From: Cepaea nemoralis
Taxonomy: Eukaryota > Mollusca > Gastropoda > Stylommatophora > Helicidae
NCBI GenBank assembly: GCA_014155875.1
Contig: JACEFZ010002092.1
Coordinates: 648,501 to 712,500, forward strand
DNA: 64,000 nt
Reading direction: 5' to 3'
The notes beneath the pieces were generated by a model, which saw nothing but the letters and a program-made list of their open reading frames with translations, was not told the DNA's origin and did not search any database. The position numbers and the translations under genes were made by a program. Positions 33,120 to 45,317 of this stretch are shown one piece after another. The first letter of the stretch is position 1; each line of letters opens with the position of its first letter.

Positions 33120-33830
33120 TGGCAAAGATAGTCCTTCTCATCTCATCTCATCTCATCATGTTCCTCTTGTACCTTGCGGTGTCGAGGTGAAGTATAAACA
33201 GCGGGAGAGTGCCCGCTTATGGGCTTCATGTATCGACATTCCCATGGACTCTGTTATTCCACCCGTCCATCGTTTACGTGGTCGGCCTCTTCCTCTGCTT
33301 CCATTTGGTCTGTACATCATTGCTTGTTATGGTATACTGTTAGTTGGTAACATACTTCTATGGTCAAACCATTTGACTTGCTGCCTTCTAATAAAATCTA
33401 GCGCTGCTATAACCCACAAATTAGTCCTGATTTCTTCATTTCTGATCTTATATCTTCTTGATACATTGAGTATTCTTCTCAGGAATCTCATTTTGTTGTT
33501 GTGATTTTTCTTTTCTCTTTTTCTGTCATTGTCCAGGTTTGGCATTGGTGCATAGAGTTGATAGGAAGATTGTGTTGAATATGTGATAAAAAATGACATT
33601 TGTTTTGCGAGTAGGAATGCATCTCATCTGCATGAATTTGCTGACTACAAGACTTGGGTATAGCATATTCTCATCATTCATAAGGTTCTCAGCATTCTAC
33701 GAAGATATCACATCATCACGGCCTCCACTACCTGTTTAACCTTGCACTCAATGTCCACTATTCACAGACATACAGTATTATGGCAATCTGTAACTTTCAA
33801 ACCGTTTTCTGACTTTCATTAACAGGGATC
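33120..33830 (-). mobile_element. LINE-F 3'-end fragment
   Basis: On the minus strand the frames give MRFLRRILNVSRRYKIRNEE, FIRRQQVKWFDH, and further on a GRGRPRKRWM motif, the usual end of an endonuclease-RT LINE. The 3' tail is the GAGAT run (CATCTCATCTCATCTC on the plus strand at about 33138-33160). Confidence 0.65.
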
Positions 33831-33899
33831 TGTTCCACGTGTTATTCTTTATCAACGGGCAAGACGGCGTTTACCTGCAAAGCGTTGTGGAACGTAATG

Positions 33900-35995
33900 A
33901 GCACGGCAAGGCACGTAGAGCGCCCTGGTCATCCACTGCACCTGTATTCGTCTCCAATCGTCTCGACTTGTCTTGCCACTGGACTCAGATGGACTCAGGC
34001 GAGAGAGTGAGGTCGACGAATTGCGCAACTCTTCCTCACTTTAATCCAAGTCATCGCGCAAGTCATTCTTCATCCAACGTCACATATCACCTTCAAGCCC
34101 TGTGGCGATGGGCGAGCGGCAAAGCGGCAGGCGTGGGTACGCTGGCAGCCGTAGTCGCAGACCTGCACACAGGCGGCTCAGGCCATATGGTCGTCTTCTA
34201 CTGACCGGAGCAGCAGTGGGATTCGGCAGCCCCCTGAGCGACTGAGCAGCCCTCTATAGGAACACACTGCTCACCTCCATAGCATGAGGAAGGGGCTAGA
34301 AAAGGTGCCCTAAACATTGTCTGCTTCATCACTACCTAACCAGCTAGCCGCGGTTGGTGGGTACCCTAAACTGCGGTCGACATACAAAGAAAGATAAAAC
34401 AAGCAAAGCTAAAAGAGTAAACCATATTCCCTTAACAATTGGAACTTGGAATGTACGCACCCTACTTGACCGCCAGAATTCTTCTCAATCGCCTCACAGC
34501 CCATCTCGATCAAGGTCTTCTTCCTGAGAGTCAATGTGGCTTCAGAAAAGAACGTGGAACTGTTGACATGATTTTCGCTGCAAGGCAGCTGCAAGAGAAA
34601 TGTCAGGAACAGAACTGCGAAATGTTCTCCACTTTCATTGACCTTACCAAGGCTTTTGATACAGTCAGCAGAGAAGGACTGTGGAAGATTATGGCAAAAT
34701 ATGGTTGTCCACGAAAGTTTGTCCAAATAGTGCGGCTATTTCATGACGGCATGCAGGCAAGAGTACAGGAAAATGGTGAGCTGTCTGAACCCTTTCCTGT
34801 CACCAATGGAGTGAAGCAAGGATGTGTCCTGGCACCAACACTGTTCAGCCTCATGTTTTCAGCCATGTTGATGAATGCCTTCGAGAACGACGACATTGGA
34901 ATAGACATCAACTACCGTATGGATGGAAAGTTATTCAATCTCAGAAGGCTGAAAGCTAAAACCAAAATTAACAGTGGCACCGTCAGAGAGCTCCTGTTTG
35001 CTGATGATTGCGCTCTATACGCCAACTCAGAGGCGGACATGCAACATAATGTTTCAGCTTTCTCACATGCCTGTGCCAACTTTGGGCTCAATATCAACTT
35101 GGAGAAGACTGTAGTTATGTACCAGCCAGCTCCAGGGAATAATCACACTGTGCCGAATATCAAAGTGAATGATCATAGACTAAGTGTTGTGGACAAATTT
35201 ACCTATCTTGGCAGCACCGTGTCACAAGCTGCCACAATCGATGACGAAGTGAATGCAAGAATCTCCAAGGCCAGTGCAGCCTTTGGCAGACTGTACAAGA
35301 ATGTATGGGACAGAACTGGAATAAGCCTGCAAACAAAGCTAAAAGTCTACAAAGCAGTTGTATTATCCACACTGCTATATGCTTGTGAAACCTGGACTGT
35401 TTATCAGCGACACGCTAGGAAATTAAACCACTTCCACACAGTCTGCCTAAGGAAGCTACTGAAGATTAAATGGCAAGACAAGATTCCAGACACTGAAGTC
35501 CTAGAAAGAGCATCCATACCCAGTATCCACACTCTACTGATGAAGAATCAGATTCGCTGGGCTGGTCACTTGACTCGCATGCCAGATCACAGGCTCCCTA
35601 AACGAATTTTTTACAGCGAACTGCGTTGTGGTAAACGCTCCCAAGGTGGCCAGAGGAAACGTTTTAAAGACACTCTGAAAATTTCACTGAATGCTTTTGG
35701 AATTCATCATGACACCTGGGAGGCTGCAGCCAGAGACCGAAATTCGTGGCGTGCATCATTGCGCAAAGGTGCAGTTATATGTGAGGCAACCAGGACTGCA
35801 AGAGCTGTGAAGAAAAGGCAGGACAGAAAAACCACTGCAGGAAATCCTCCTCCAGAAACGTCAAGCATTCTTTGCCCACATTGTCAAAGAACATTTCGAG
35901 CCAAAATAGGCCTTATCAGCCATCTTAGAACCCACGGCTCCACACCTTCAACCCCACTGGATGAAATGAATGGTCATCATCATTCTTGATGGACA
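33900..35995 (+). mobile_element. LINE-B copy 1: 5' region fused to RT by internal deletion
   Basis: The element keeps a 5' untranslated region (33900-34438) and the endonuclease opening (TIGTWNVRTL). At about 34464-34474 it jumps straight into RT (ARILLNRLTAHL), losing the rest of the endonuclease and the RT fingers. From there to 35989 it is open. LINE-B copy 2 (37055-37830) is nearly identical, so the family moved recently. Confidence 0.8.
34439..35989 (+). CDS. LINE-B RT, C-terminal region and C2H2 finger (516 codons)
   Basis: The open frame encodes most of an RT palm: CGFRKERGTVDMIFAARQLQ, FIDLTKAFDTVSREGLWKIM, NGVKQGCVLAPTLFSLMFSA and the active site LLFADDCALYANSE. Next comes the conserved C-terminal region, with TYLGSTVSQA, VLSTLLYACETWTVY, IRWAGHLTRMPDHRLPKRI and RGKRSQ-like basic residues. 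A single C2H2 finger closes the protein: CPHCQRTFRAKIGLISHLRTH, with C-x2-C and H-x3-H spacing. The start is not genuine; the first residues come from the endonuclease side of the deletion. It lacks the endonuclease and so could not move by itself. Confidence 0.8.
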   Translation: MELGMYAPYLTARILLNRLTAHLDQGLLPESQCGFRKERGTVDMIFAARQLQEKCQEQNCEMFSTFIDLTKAFDTVSREGLWKIMAKYGCPRKFVQIVRLFHDGMQARVQENGELSEPFPVTNGVKQGCVLAPTLFSLMFSAMLMNAFENDDIGIDINYRMDGKLFNLRRLKAKTKINSGTVRELLFADDCALYANSEADMQHNVSAFSHACANFGLNINLEKTVVMYQPAPGNNHTVPNIKVNDHRLSVVDKFTYLGSTVSQAATIDDEVNARISKASAAFGRLYKNVWDRTGISLQTKLKVYKAVVLSTLLYACETWTVYQRHARKLNHFHTVCLRKLLKIKWQDKIPDTEVLERASIPSIHTLLMKNQIRWAGHLTRMPDHRLPKRIFYSELRCGKRSQGGQRKRFKDTLKISLNAFGIHHDTWEAAARDRNSWRASLRKGAVICEATRTARAVKKRQDRKTTAGNPPPETSSILCPHCQRTFRAKIGLISHLRTHGSTPSTPLDEMNGHHHS

Positions 35996-36011
35996 AACAA
36001 CATTCTTTATC

Positions 36012-36112
36012 TGACGGAAATACCTCAGAAATCGGAGTGGGTTCGTCAAATCAATCCAGTCCACTTACTAGTAGTAGTGCGTGTATAGACTACGCTTGAG
36101 TTCAAAGAACTA
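36012..36112 (+). mobile_element. SINE-1 3' part
   Basis: This matches the second half of SINE-1 (AATACCTCAGAAATCGGAGT, GTGGGTTCG, TAGACTACGCTTGAGTTCAA). It lies between LINE-B and SRP19 exon 1, about 200 bp upstream of the SRP19 start codon. Confidence 0.65.
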
Positions 36113-36306
36113 AAGACAGACAACTAAAGAATGAAATGTTCAGGAAACATAACGACCAGATCCAAGGTTGAAATGCTTGATGATGATGATATTGAAATTG
36201 TCGGCTCCGTATATGTTTTTGATGTATGGTATTCTATAGCTCCGGAAAAGTACGAAGTAATCGAGAACATTAGCACGACGATAGTATTCAAGAGTTGATT
36301 GCCAAC

Positions 36307-36392
36307 ATGTCAGCTGCAACAGCCACTGTACCAAATCCTGGAGCACAGGCTCGCCCCTGGAATCCAGATTTTAAACACACCGATAGAGAGAG
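36307..36392 (+). CDS. SRP19: SRP19 exon 1
   Basis: The ATG at 36307 opens 28 codons plus AG (MSAATATVPNPG and on to HTDRE). GTAGAT follows as donor. The split codon AG-G restores R before WVCIYPAYI. This exon is easy to miss because it is short and its N-terminus is not conserved; the DRER-W join and matching phase support it. Confidence 0.85.
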
Positions 36393-39300
36393 GTAGATTT
36401 TTTTAATTGTTAATCTTTTATTGCATGAATTAATAGAACTTATTTACTGTAACAGACAGCGCTGTCAGTAACAACAAACAAAGTAAAGTTCTGTAAACAA
36501 ACTCAACAAATCAAAGTCAAACTCAAACTCATCTTCCTTTAGTTAGTCAAGCCAAACCCCAAACCAAACGCCAAACGGGACGACAGTGTCACTCAGCAAC
36601 TCAGTATGAGACAAGTGATCGGCCGCCCTTTCATCTCTTCAGTTTGCTGTCCTCCGTCCCACGGTCCCCCTTTTCTCTCCCTGCTGACAGTCAGTTGCAA
36701 ACATTGCAACAGCAGAGTAACATTCAACATTGGAACCTCTGAGTAGTGATCAATATGTATGTAGCAAGTCCTATGACGATTTTAATTAAGTATTTTGGGA
36801 GTTTAAAGTCCAGAGGATCTACTTCATTGCATCAGGTTTTATCACATATGTCTCAGTCTCGAGGAGTGGCTAGAATTACAGATTCTCCTTCAGGAGACCT
36901 GGGTTCAAATCCTCATGTAAGGTAGTGGAGTTTTTTTCTGTCGGAGGCCAAAAAAAACAACTCTTAACATGCACAGTTTGCAGTGACTGCACTAGCCAGG
37001 CGGCCTTAATTCCTCAGGCTCAAGACCCCCCTGCCATTCACAGCAAAGTACTATATAGGCACAATTGATGACGAAGTGAAATGCAAGAATCTCCAAGGCC
37101 AGCGCGGCCTTTGGCAGACTGTACAAGAATGTATGGGACAGAAATGGAATAAGCCTGCAAACAAAGCTAAAAGTCTACAAAGCAGTTGTATTATCCACAC
37201 TGCTATATGCTTGTGAAACCTGGACTGTTTATCAGCGACACGCTAGGAAATTAAACCACTTCCACACAGTCTGCCTTAGGAAGCTACTGAAGATTAAATG
37301 GCAAGACAAAATCCCAGACACTGAAGTCCTAGAAAGAGCATCAATGCCCAGTATCCACACTCTACTAATGAAGAATCAGATTCGCTGGGCTGGTCACTTG
37401 ACTCGCATGCCAGATCACAGGCTCCCTAAACGAATTTTTTACGGCAAGTTGCGTTGTGGTAAACGCTCCCAAGGCGGCCAGAGGAAACGCTTTAAAGACA
37501 CTCTGAAAATCTCACTGAATGCTTTTGGAATTCATCATGACACCTGGGAGACTGCAGCCAGAGACCGAAATTCGTGGCGTGCATCATTACGCAAGGGTGC
37601 AGTCACGTGTGAGGCAACCAGGACTGCAAGAGCTGTGAAGAAAAGGCAGGACAGAAAAACCACTGCAGGAAATCCTCCTCCAGAAACGTCAAGCATTCTT
37701 TGTCCACATTGTCAAAGAACATTTCGAGCCAAAATAGGCCTTATCAGCCATCTTAGAACTCACAGCTCCATACTTTCAACTCCACTGGATGAAATGAATG
37801 GTCATCATCATTCTTGATGGACATAGGCAGTCAATGACAGGTTTTTACGACAGTTTCAGTCTCTTTCTGCAGTATTTGCCTACAATTTAGTTTCAAGATA
37901 ATACTGCACGTGTCACAACAGAAAGAAATCAATTAATCTCAGTGACCGCAAGATACTGAAAAAGAAACAACTGAGTTTGCACTTGCAGACATTTGATGTT
38001 TCCAGATAAAGTAGTTCTACCAAATGAAAGATTGAGAAAGATAAGGATTTAGTTAAATCTTTCATTTGACAGAAAAAGAAAAAAGTGACGAACGGGCATT
38101 CCAAAACATTTTTCGGAACAGTAAATTATTTAATAAAAGCTAGGAGTGTCCCAGAAAATTGGATGTTTTGACAACCCTATTCCATATCTTCTTCATTTGT
38201 CTGATGTTTTTTGTTTTGGACATTATTACATTGTACCTGTTTACAGGAGAGCTACAATATTTGTATCTTTTGGTCGACTTCTTCCCAGCATTTGTTGACT
38301 GGTTTAGCTTCCTCAAAGTTTCATAGAACATTCCGCAGCCTCATTGTGGTGACATCTACAGGTGGTGCCTCCCAATAGGCCCGCTCAGAACAGCCACAGG
38401 CATGCTGGTCAGCCCTCAAGGGAAAGCATATTATGTATGAAGTTGAGCAGATCAGCGTGGCCGAATGGATAAGAACACAAGTTCTTAAACATCCGGTGTG
38501 CTGATGTCGAGGTAAGGGGTTCAACCCCTACACTGGATAGTTGGACTAAAATGTTGACCTGTCGCCCTTGACTTGGGGGTATAAATTACAAGTACCTCTG
38601 CAGTTGGAGTGGGTTCGCCTGAAGGCGAGGGACACTGTTTATAGAGAAAGCTAATCCACATGCAAAATTTAGTCCATCACTACAAGTAGTAGTGTGTATG
38701 GACCACACTTCAGTTCAAAGTGAGCGAGCGCAAAAAAAATATGTATGAAGTAACTAAGAAATGTTGAAGAGTTGCTTGATACAAAATAAGCTAGGCAACC
38801 TTGCTATACAAGACAGTAGAGTAATCACGGAAACTATGAAAAGATGGCTGAAATTTAGCATCAAATGTAGGACTGGCAGGATGAGATGCTAGTGAAGTCA
38901 TAGATACAGTCGTTTCCTTGAAAACAAAGTACATAGACTTCAGCATTTGCTAAGGGAGACTTGTTTGTCTGTGGTCTTTGATTGCAGTGCAGTCTAGTGT
39001 TCTTACTAGTAATTGTGAACTGGAACAAATAGCACAGAAATACCATGATCAATCTGTGACTTGTATACAAAAAACATTGCAGCTATAGACAGTTTATTTC
39101 AAACTAAAGAAGTCGAAGTAACAAGACATGGACAAACTAGTAAGAACCACCAAGAGTAATGAATGTAGATGTATTAATTTGCACTCATGAAAGAGAAAGC
39201 ACTAGAAAGCAGATAATTGAAAATGGTTGGCAAAAAGGAGTAGAGTTTGATGAAATGATGCATCCTCTCACTGAAAGAACAAGTACTAGCATGCTGAAAT

Positions 39301-42300
39301 GATGCATCCTCTCACTGAAAGAACAAGTACTAGCATGCTGAAATGATGCATCCTCTCACTGAAAGAACAAGTGCTAGCATGCTGAAATGATGCATCCTCT
39401 CACTGAAAGAACAAGTGCTAGCATGCTGAAATGATGCATCCTCTCACTGAAAGAACAAGTACTAGCATGCTGAAATGATGCATCCTCTCACTGAAAGAAC
39501 AAGTACTAGCATGCTGAAATGATGCATCCTCTCACTGAAAGAACAAGTACTAGCATGCTGAAATGATGCATCCTCTCACTGAAAGAACAAGTACTAGCAT
39601 GCTGAAATGATGCATCCTCTCACTGAAAGAACAAGTACTAGCATGCTGAAATGATGCATCCTCTCACTGAAAGAACAAGTGCTAGCATGCTGAAATGATG
39701 CATCCTCTCACTGAAAGAACAAGTGCTAGCATGCTGAAATGATGCATCCTCTCACTGAAAGAACAAGTACTAGCATGCTGAAATGATGCATCCTCTCACT
39801 GAAAGAACAAGTACTAGCATGCTGAAATGATGCATCCTCTCACTGAAAGAACAAGTACTAGCATGCTGAAATGATGCATCCTCTCACTGAAAGAACAAGT
39901 ACTAGCATGCTGAAATGATGCATCCTCTCACTGAAAGAACAAGTGCTAGCATGCTGAAATGATGCATCCTCTCACTGAAAGAACAAGTGCTAGCATGCTG
40001 AAATGATGCATCCTCTCACTGAAAGAACAAGTGCTAGCATGCTGAAATGATGCATCCTCTCACTGAAAGAACAAGTACTAGCATGCTGAAATGATGCATC
40101 CTCTCACTGAAAGAACAAGTACTAGCATGCTGAAATGATGCATCCTCTCACTGAAAGAACAAGTACTAGCATGCTGAAATGATGCATCCTCTCACTGAAA
40201 GAACAAGTACTAGCATGCTGAAATGATGCATCCTCTCACTGAAAGAACAAGTACTAGCATGCTGAAATGATGCATCCTCTCACTGAAAGAACAAGTACTA
40301 GCATGCTGAAATGATGCATCCTCTCACTGAAAGAACAAGTACTAGCATGCTTAACCAGCTGGAAACCCCTCTCTGAGTTTCAGTCAGTGCTTATGCATGT
40401 ATTAATGTCATTACATTGAAGCCACAAGGATTGCAGAGTTTTCTCCTGTCCTAGTAGCAACTGCTAGCTCTGTGGCAAAGGGAGTACGAATGTAATTCCT
40501 AATCTTGCATACCGTGTTTGTAACTCAGCTGCAAGAGACTTGGAAGCAGATCGCCTTGTGTTGGTTTCCATACAATGGTATAAGTGCCAGTCATTCAGAA
40601 AGCAATGGCAAACTACTGAACAGTAAACTTGCTCAGAGATCACAAACAGCCAAAAAATGCTGGAGTTGACTGCGACGTTCTGTAAAGGATATGCAACTAA
40701 CTTACTAGTAGCAACTGGAAGTGTTAGTTCAGTGAATGTTTTAAGGCTTCAGACTTTGTGGCTTTGATGTTGGTGAATTTGTTTCTGTTTCAGGTGGGTC
40801 TGTATTTATCCAGCGTACATTAACTGCAAAAAAACTCTCAAGGAGGGGCGTAGGGTTCCCAAAAGTAAGGTACAAGACCACTTTACACCTCTAATTAATT
40901 GCTTGCATTTTTTGTTCATGTTTTAATTATTCTTTTTTGTTTGTATGTTCAGATTTGATCCCTGTGATATTCTATAAACTTTATATTGGTTGCTTACATA
41001 GAGTTGCTTTTTAACCTAATTCATCGTAATGTCTTTTCTGCCCCCTGTGACTTGAGTTTTTTATATTCCGGATGAGCGTATATGTAAAAGCATGCATATT
41101 TCCTATGGTGATATACGGGTACAAAACTTGGATAAATAACAAATTAGCTGAAAAGCACATATCTGCCTTTGAACATAAATGTTAAAAAAGAATATTAAAA
41201 ATCCATTGGATGGAAGAGAAACAAACAGATCTATCCAACAAGAACTCAGTATTGAAGAAGATTGGTTATTAAGTCAAACAAAAATGAGGAAAATGAAAAA
41301 TTTTGGACATGTAAAAAGATAAAAAATTCTAGAATAGATAATTACTGAGGGAAGTGTAGCGGAGAGGCAGAGAAGAGAAATACCTCAATATAGATGGACT
41401 CAAGATGTGACAGATAATTTTCACATGACAGAAACAGAGGCAGGACATCTGGAATAGAATAGAGATATAGAAAAATTGTTATGGGGGTCAAATTCTGCAC
41501 AGGACTTGCTTCTGGGTGAAAGGTGGCCTAAAGTAGTTGCCGTGTTTTGATGAGCATCCCAGGCTGTTTCCATAAACTGGCCACTTGGTTCCAGTTTATT
41601 TGACCTCCTCTTCTATCATTATCATCCTTCTCTGCATTTACCTGGCCTGTCAATCTTTGTCTTACACTGTGGACATTTTATTTTGATTTTGTTGTTTTGT
41701 TTGTTTTATTTCTCTTCTCAACCATCTTCTATATCCTGTCCATCTCCATAACAGTTAGCTGCCTGCAGTGAGTTCAGGTCCCAAGAAAACCAGTGTCTTC
41801 TTTGGCAGCATTCAAGGATAAAAGGAGAGAAACATTTCCAGGTCATTGTTTCTAATGGACCTCTTGGTGGTAGATTACCTATGGACAAAGGAGAGGTGGT
41901 CATATGCCTGTTGGACCAGGTGGAGAAGATGGGGGAACAGATAACCTGTATGTGGAAATAGTGAGATTGCGGGGGATTGGCAGAGGTTCTGGAAGAATCT
42001 CAAAACTGAGCAGGAAGACCAGGAGAACTTTCATTCAGATAGTGGTGGAAACGATTAGTAGTATGACTCTTTTCTGGCTTTTGAACAAGGGGATGGAGCG
42101 CGTATGGGAATGTCCTGAGTGCAGTGATGCCAGTTCTTAGCTCAACTCAACATGTTTCTAAAGGATATAGCATTAGTGAAGATTGTCATGCCTTTGTTTC
42201 TATATATATATAGAATATAGTGTTAGTGAAGATTGCCATGATAGCATAGAGTGCAGTGTTTTTGAATAGCTTTGTCACTGATGGCTCCCTTTCAACCGTA

Positions 42301-45286
42301 CTTTCTTTCTGTGGCCACAGTGTCTTGGTCTTAGTACCTGTGAAGGGAAAATACCGCTTACACACTTGGCTTGTAAATAGACTGGGTGATGTGATTGTTA
42401 CTATGCTAGCTGCTTTCACTTTCCAACCAGTTTTTCTGTAACCAATTTAGGACCTGGGAGGTCAGGTCAGTGAAATAAAATCCTCGTTCATGAGTGGGAT
42501 TTGTTATATATGTCCACTGGTTGGCAGGCAAGCATGCCAGCAACTTGACTCTAATAATGAAGTTCACAATACATGTGTGCACACAATTCAAAGCACAAGG
42601 CCAAGAAAACCTCCAAGAAGAGATGGAAAGATAAGATGCAACAAGATCAGAAGGAGCAAATATATATGCCTTGTAATTTGAATGTACCTGTGGTGTTTGC
42701 AACATAGAGCTTTGCAGTCTTGGGCATATGAAAAAAGCACATGCCAAGCAAATCCAAGATACCCAACCAAGGAGGATGTGCAAGAAGGAAGTTGGAAAGG
42801 GATGTGGAACCAGAACAGAAGTAACTGCCAATTGTCATGAAATGAAGGTTGCTAGAATAGAGATAAATGAAACCATTTCACTTGCAGAGAAGAAACTTGC
42901 AATCATTTAAATCTGAAGAAAGAAGAAAGGATGAGCTATGCTGTTTCTAGTACCAGACCAGGGAGCAGTGGTGGCATAGTAGTTAGTGTGACTGCCTGCA
43001 GAGAGAGAGAGCTCTGTGTTCAATCCCCAGCAGAGGCAGAATTATTCTTTCTGACCAGTAGTGACTGTGAGGATCGACCCAGCCTCATTAAAAAAATGGG
43101 TACTTGACCATTGTCTGGAAATTGTCTGGGAAGGAAGGGAACTGGACACCCCACATCATATGTTGTAGCTTGGAGTATGTGAAAACCTGAGACCTCATAC
43201 CCAAATGGCAGTATCTGCTATGGGACTACCTTTAATTTTGTGTCTAAATAAGAATTGTATGAGTGTGTACATGTGTACATGAGTGAAATACTTACAGATT
43301 ATTGTGAAACAAATGTAAACTCTGATTGTTGTAGGCTATCGAGAACCCTGTCTGTGGAGAAATCAGAGATGTGTGTATTGCTGCTGGATTAACCCTGGGA
43401 GTTGAGGTGAGAATGTTTCACTTCTGTTGAAGTCTGTTGATTCCTTAGTCCATGGTATGTTTGTGGCTCATGAGGTCATCATCATGTGTTATGCTGATAA
43501 GTGTGGGTGGTCATGATAGTATTCCGATTATGCTATGTGGCCATACCATTCAGGTATTATCTTTTTGCCTTTTTTTTGGCTCTTTTTCCAGCAGTTTTGC
43601 CAGTTGTCATAATGTTTTATTTGTCCTCATAATGTGCCCCAAAAAATTGTGTCTATATCTAATTTCTCTTATCAATTTACAGTTTTCTTTTTGTTTCTTG
43701 AAGGACTGTCTCATTTATTTTCTGTCCATCCATGGTTTTCTTCGCACTTTCCTCAGAAACCACAATTCCACTGCTATTAGATGTTTCTCAGCTTGTTTGT
43801 TTACTGTCCAATTTAATCACGGTATGCTGGGCATCAGAAGAGAAGGTAGTCTGATATTGCTTTACTTCTTGTCAATGACCATACTGGTTGGTGACCATGC
43901 AGCCATTGTCTCTATAAAAAGATCCTTTGCTTACCTGTCGTGAGCGTGAGAGCATAACCGACTATCTTCCTCTTCTTCTTCTTCTGCAGTTCATCCGGAG
44001 ACTTTTTTCAGATGTAATTGCGTTGTGCCTGTTTACAGCAGAGCTGCGTTCTTGCGCCGTTAGGCCGACACATCCAACTTCTGCGGTAACCGACTATCTG
44101 TCGACTGCTCCTCAGCTCAACCACTTGCTTGCATGGTTTCACCTGACCTTGGTTGGGTACTCCACTTTGCCTCAAGGTGGCCCATTGGCTAGTGGGCGGA
44201 AGGAAAGAGGTGCCTTACTTCTCCTTTGACAGAGGTTATTCCTACCCTTCCACCCTGACTGCATGTTGGGATATTGCCATTGGCTTGTGAAATGGTATAT
44301 TGCCATCAGCCTTTGAAATAGGTGGGTTACTACTTTATAATGTAAGCTGACCAGCTCCCAACCTCAGCTATATTTCTGCGGAGTTATCTCACAGATAACA
44401 GCCTCGTTTTGAATCTATTACTACAGTTATGGAGCTTGGTGGTTGGTGTGCTGACTTCCCAACACTTTGATGAAAGTGACAAGAAATTATTCTTGTAGCC
44501 ACCTGGAGGTACATTGTGCTAGCCCCATATTTTTATCGACCAATCAGCATCTGATGGGTCATGTGATCAGTTTCATGCCACCCACATTTACTTCCCAGGA
44601 CATTTTCTGGTACCCTTTTTTTTTCCCGCTCGCTTGCTTTGAACTCAAGTGTAGTCCATACACTACTTCCAGTAGTGCTGGGCTGGATTTTGCGTGTGGA
44701 TTAGCTTTCCCTATTAACATTGTCCCTCGCCATCAGGCAAACCCACCCTGACTTCAGAGGTACTTGTAATTTACATCCAAAGTCAAGGACGATAGGTCAG
44801 TATTTTAGTCTAACTGTCCAGTGTAGGGGTTGAACCCCTGTCCACGGCATCAGCACACCAGATGTTTAAGAACAAGTGTTCTAATCCATTCGGCCATGCT
44901 GACCAAAGTATCCATTTTAGCCTGGGTTAACCTGGGAGTCCATGTCAGTGTGTGTCAATCTACGTTGGTGGAGATTTGATCACTTGACCTGCAGGCAAGC
45001 TCGCTGGCCACTGTGCTATCACAGCTGTCTCTCAACTACGTCTAATCTACATTGATAGGAGATTTGAACACTTGACCTGCAGGCAAGCATGCTGGCCACT
45101 GCGCTATCACAGCTGCCTCTCATCACTATGTATGGTTCAGGAGTTAAGTCTTTGGTTATGGCAAGACTTATTCCAATGACTAGAACTATAGAGCCTCATA
45201 CAGTTAGTGCCATAAATTGTTCTTCAAAGGAAAGGTGATGATGAAAAGAGCTGTTATACCACCTCAAAGTGCAATTGCCTAATATA

Positions 45287-45317
<31 letters not shown>

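Noticed and set aside
34464..34474. Reading the LINE-B endonuclease-RT junction as a new gene fusion
   Set aside because: Both halves belong to the same LINE family in the expected order, so an internal deletion explains it better.
42406..42910. Short frames on both strands in SRP19 intron 2
   Set aside because: They are under 145 codons, mutually overlapping, and without recognisable domains or splice partners.
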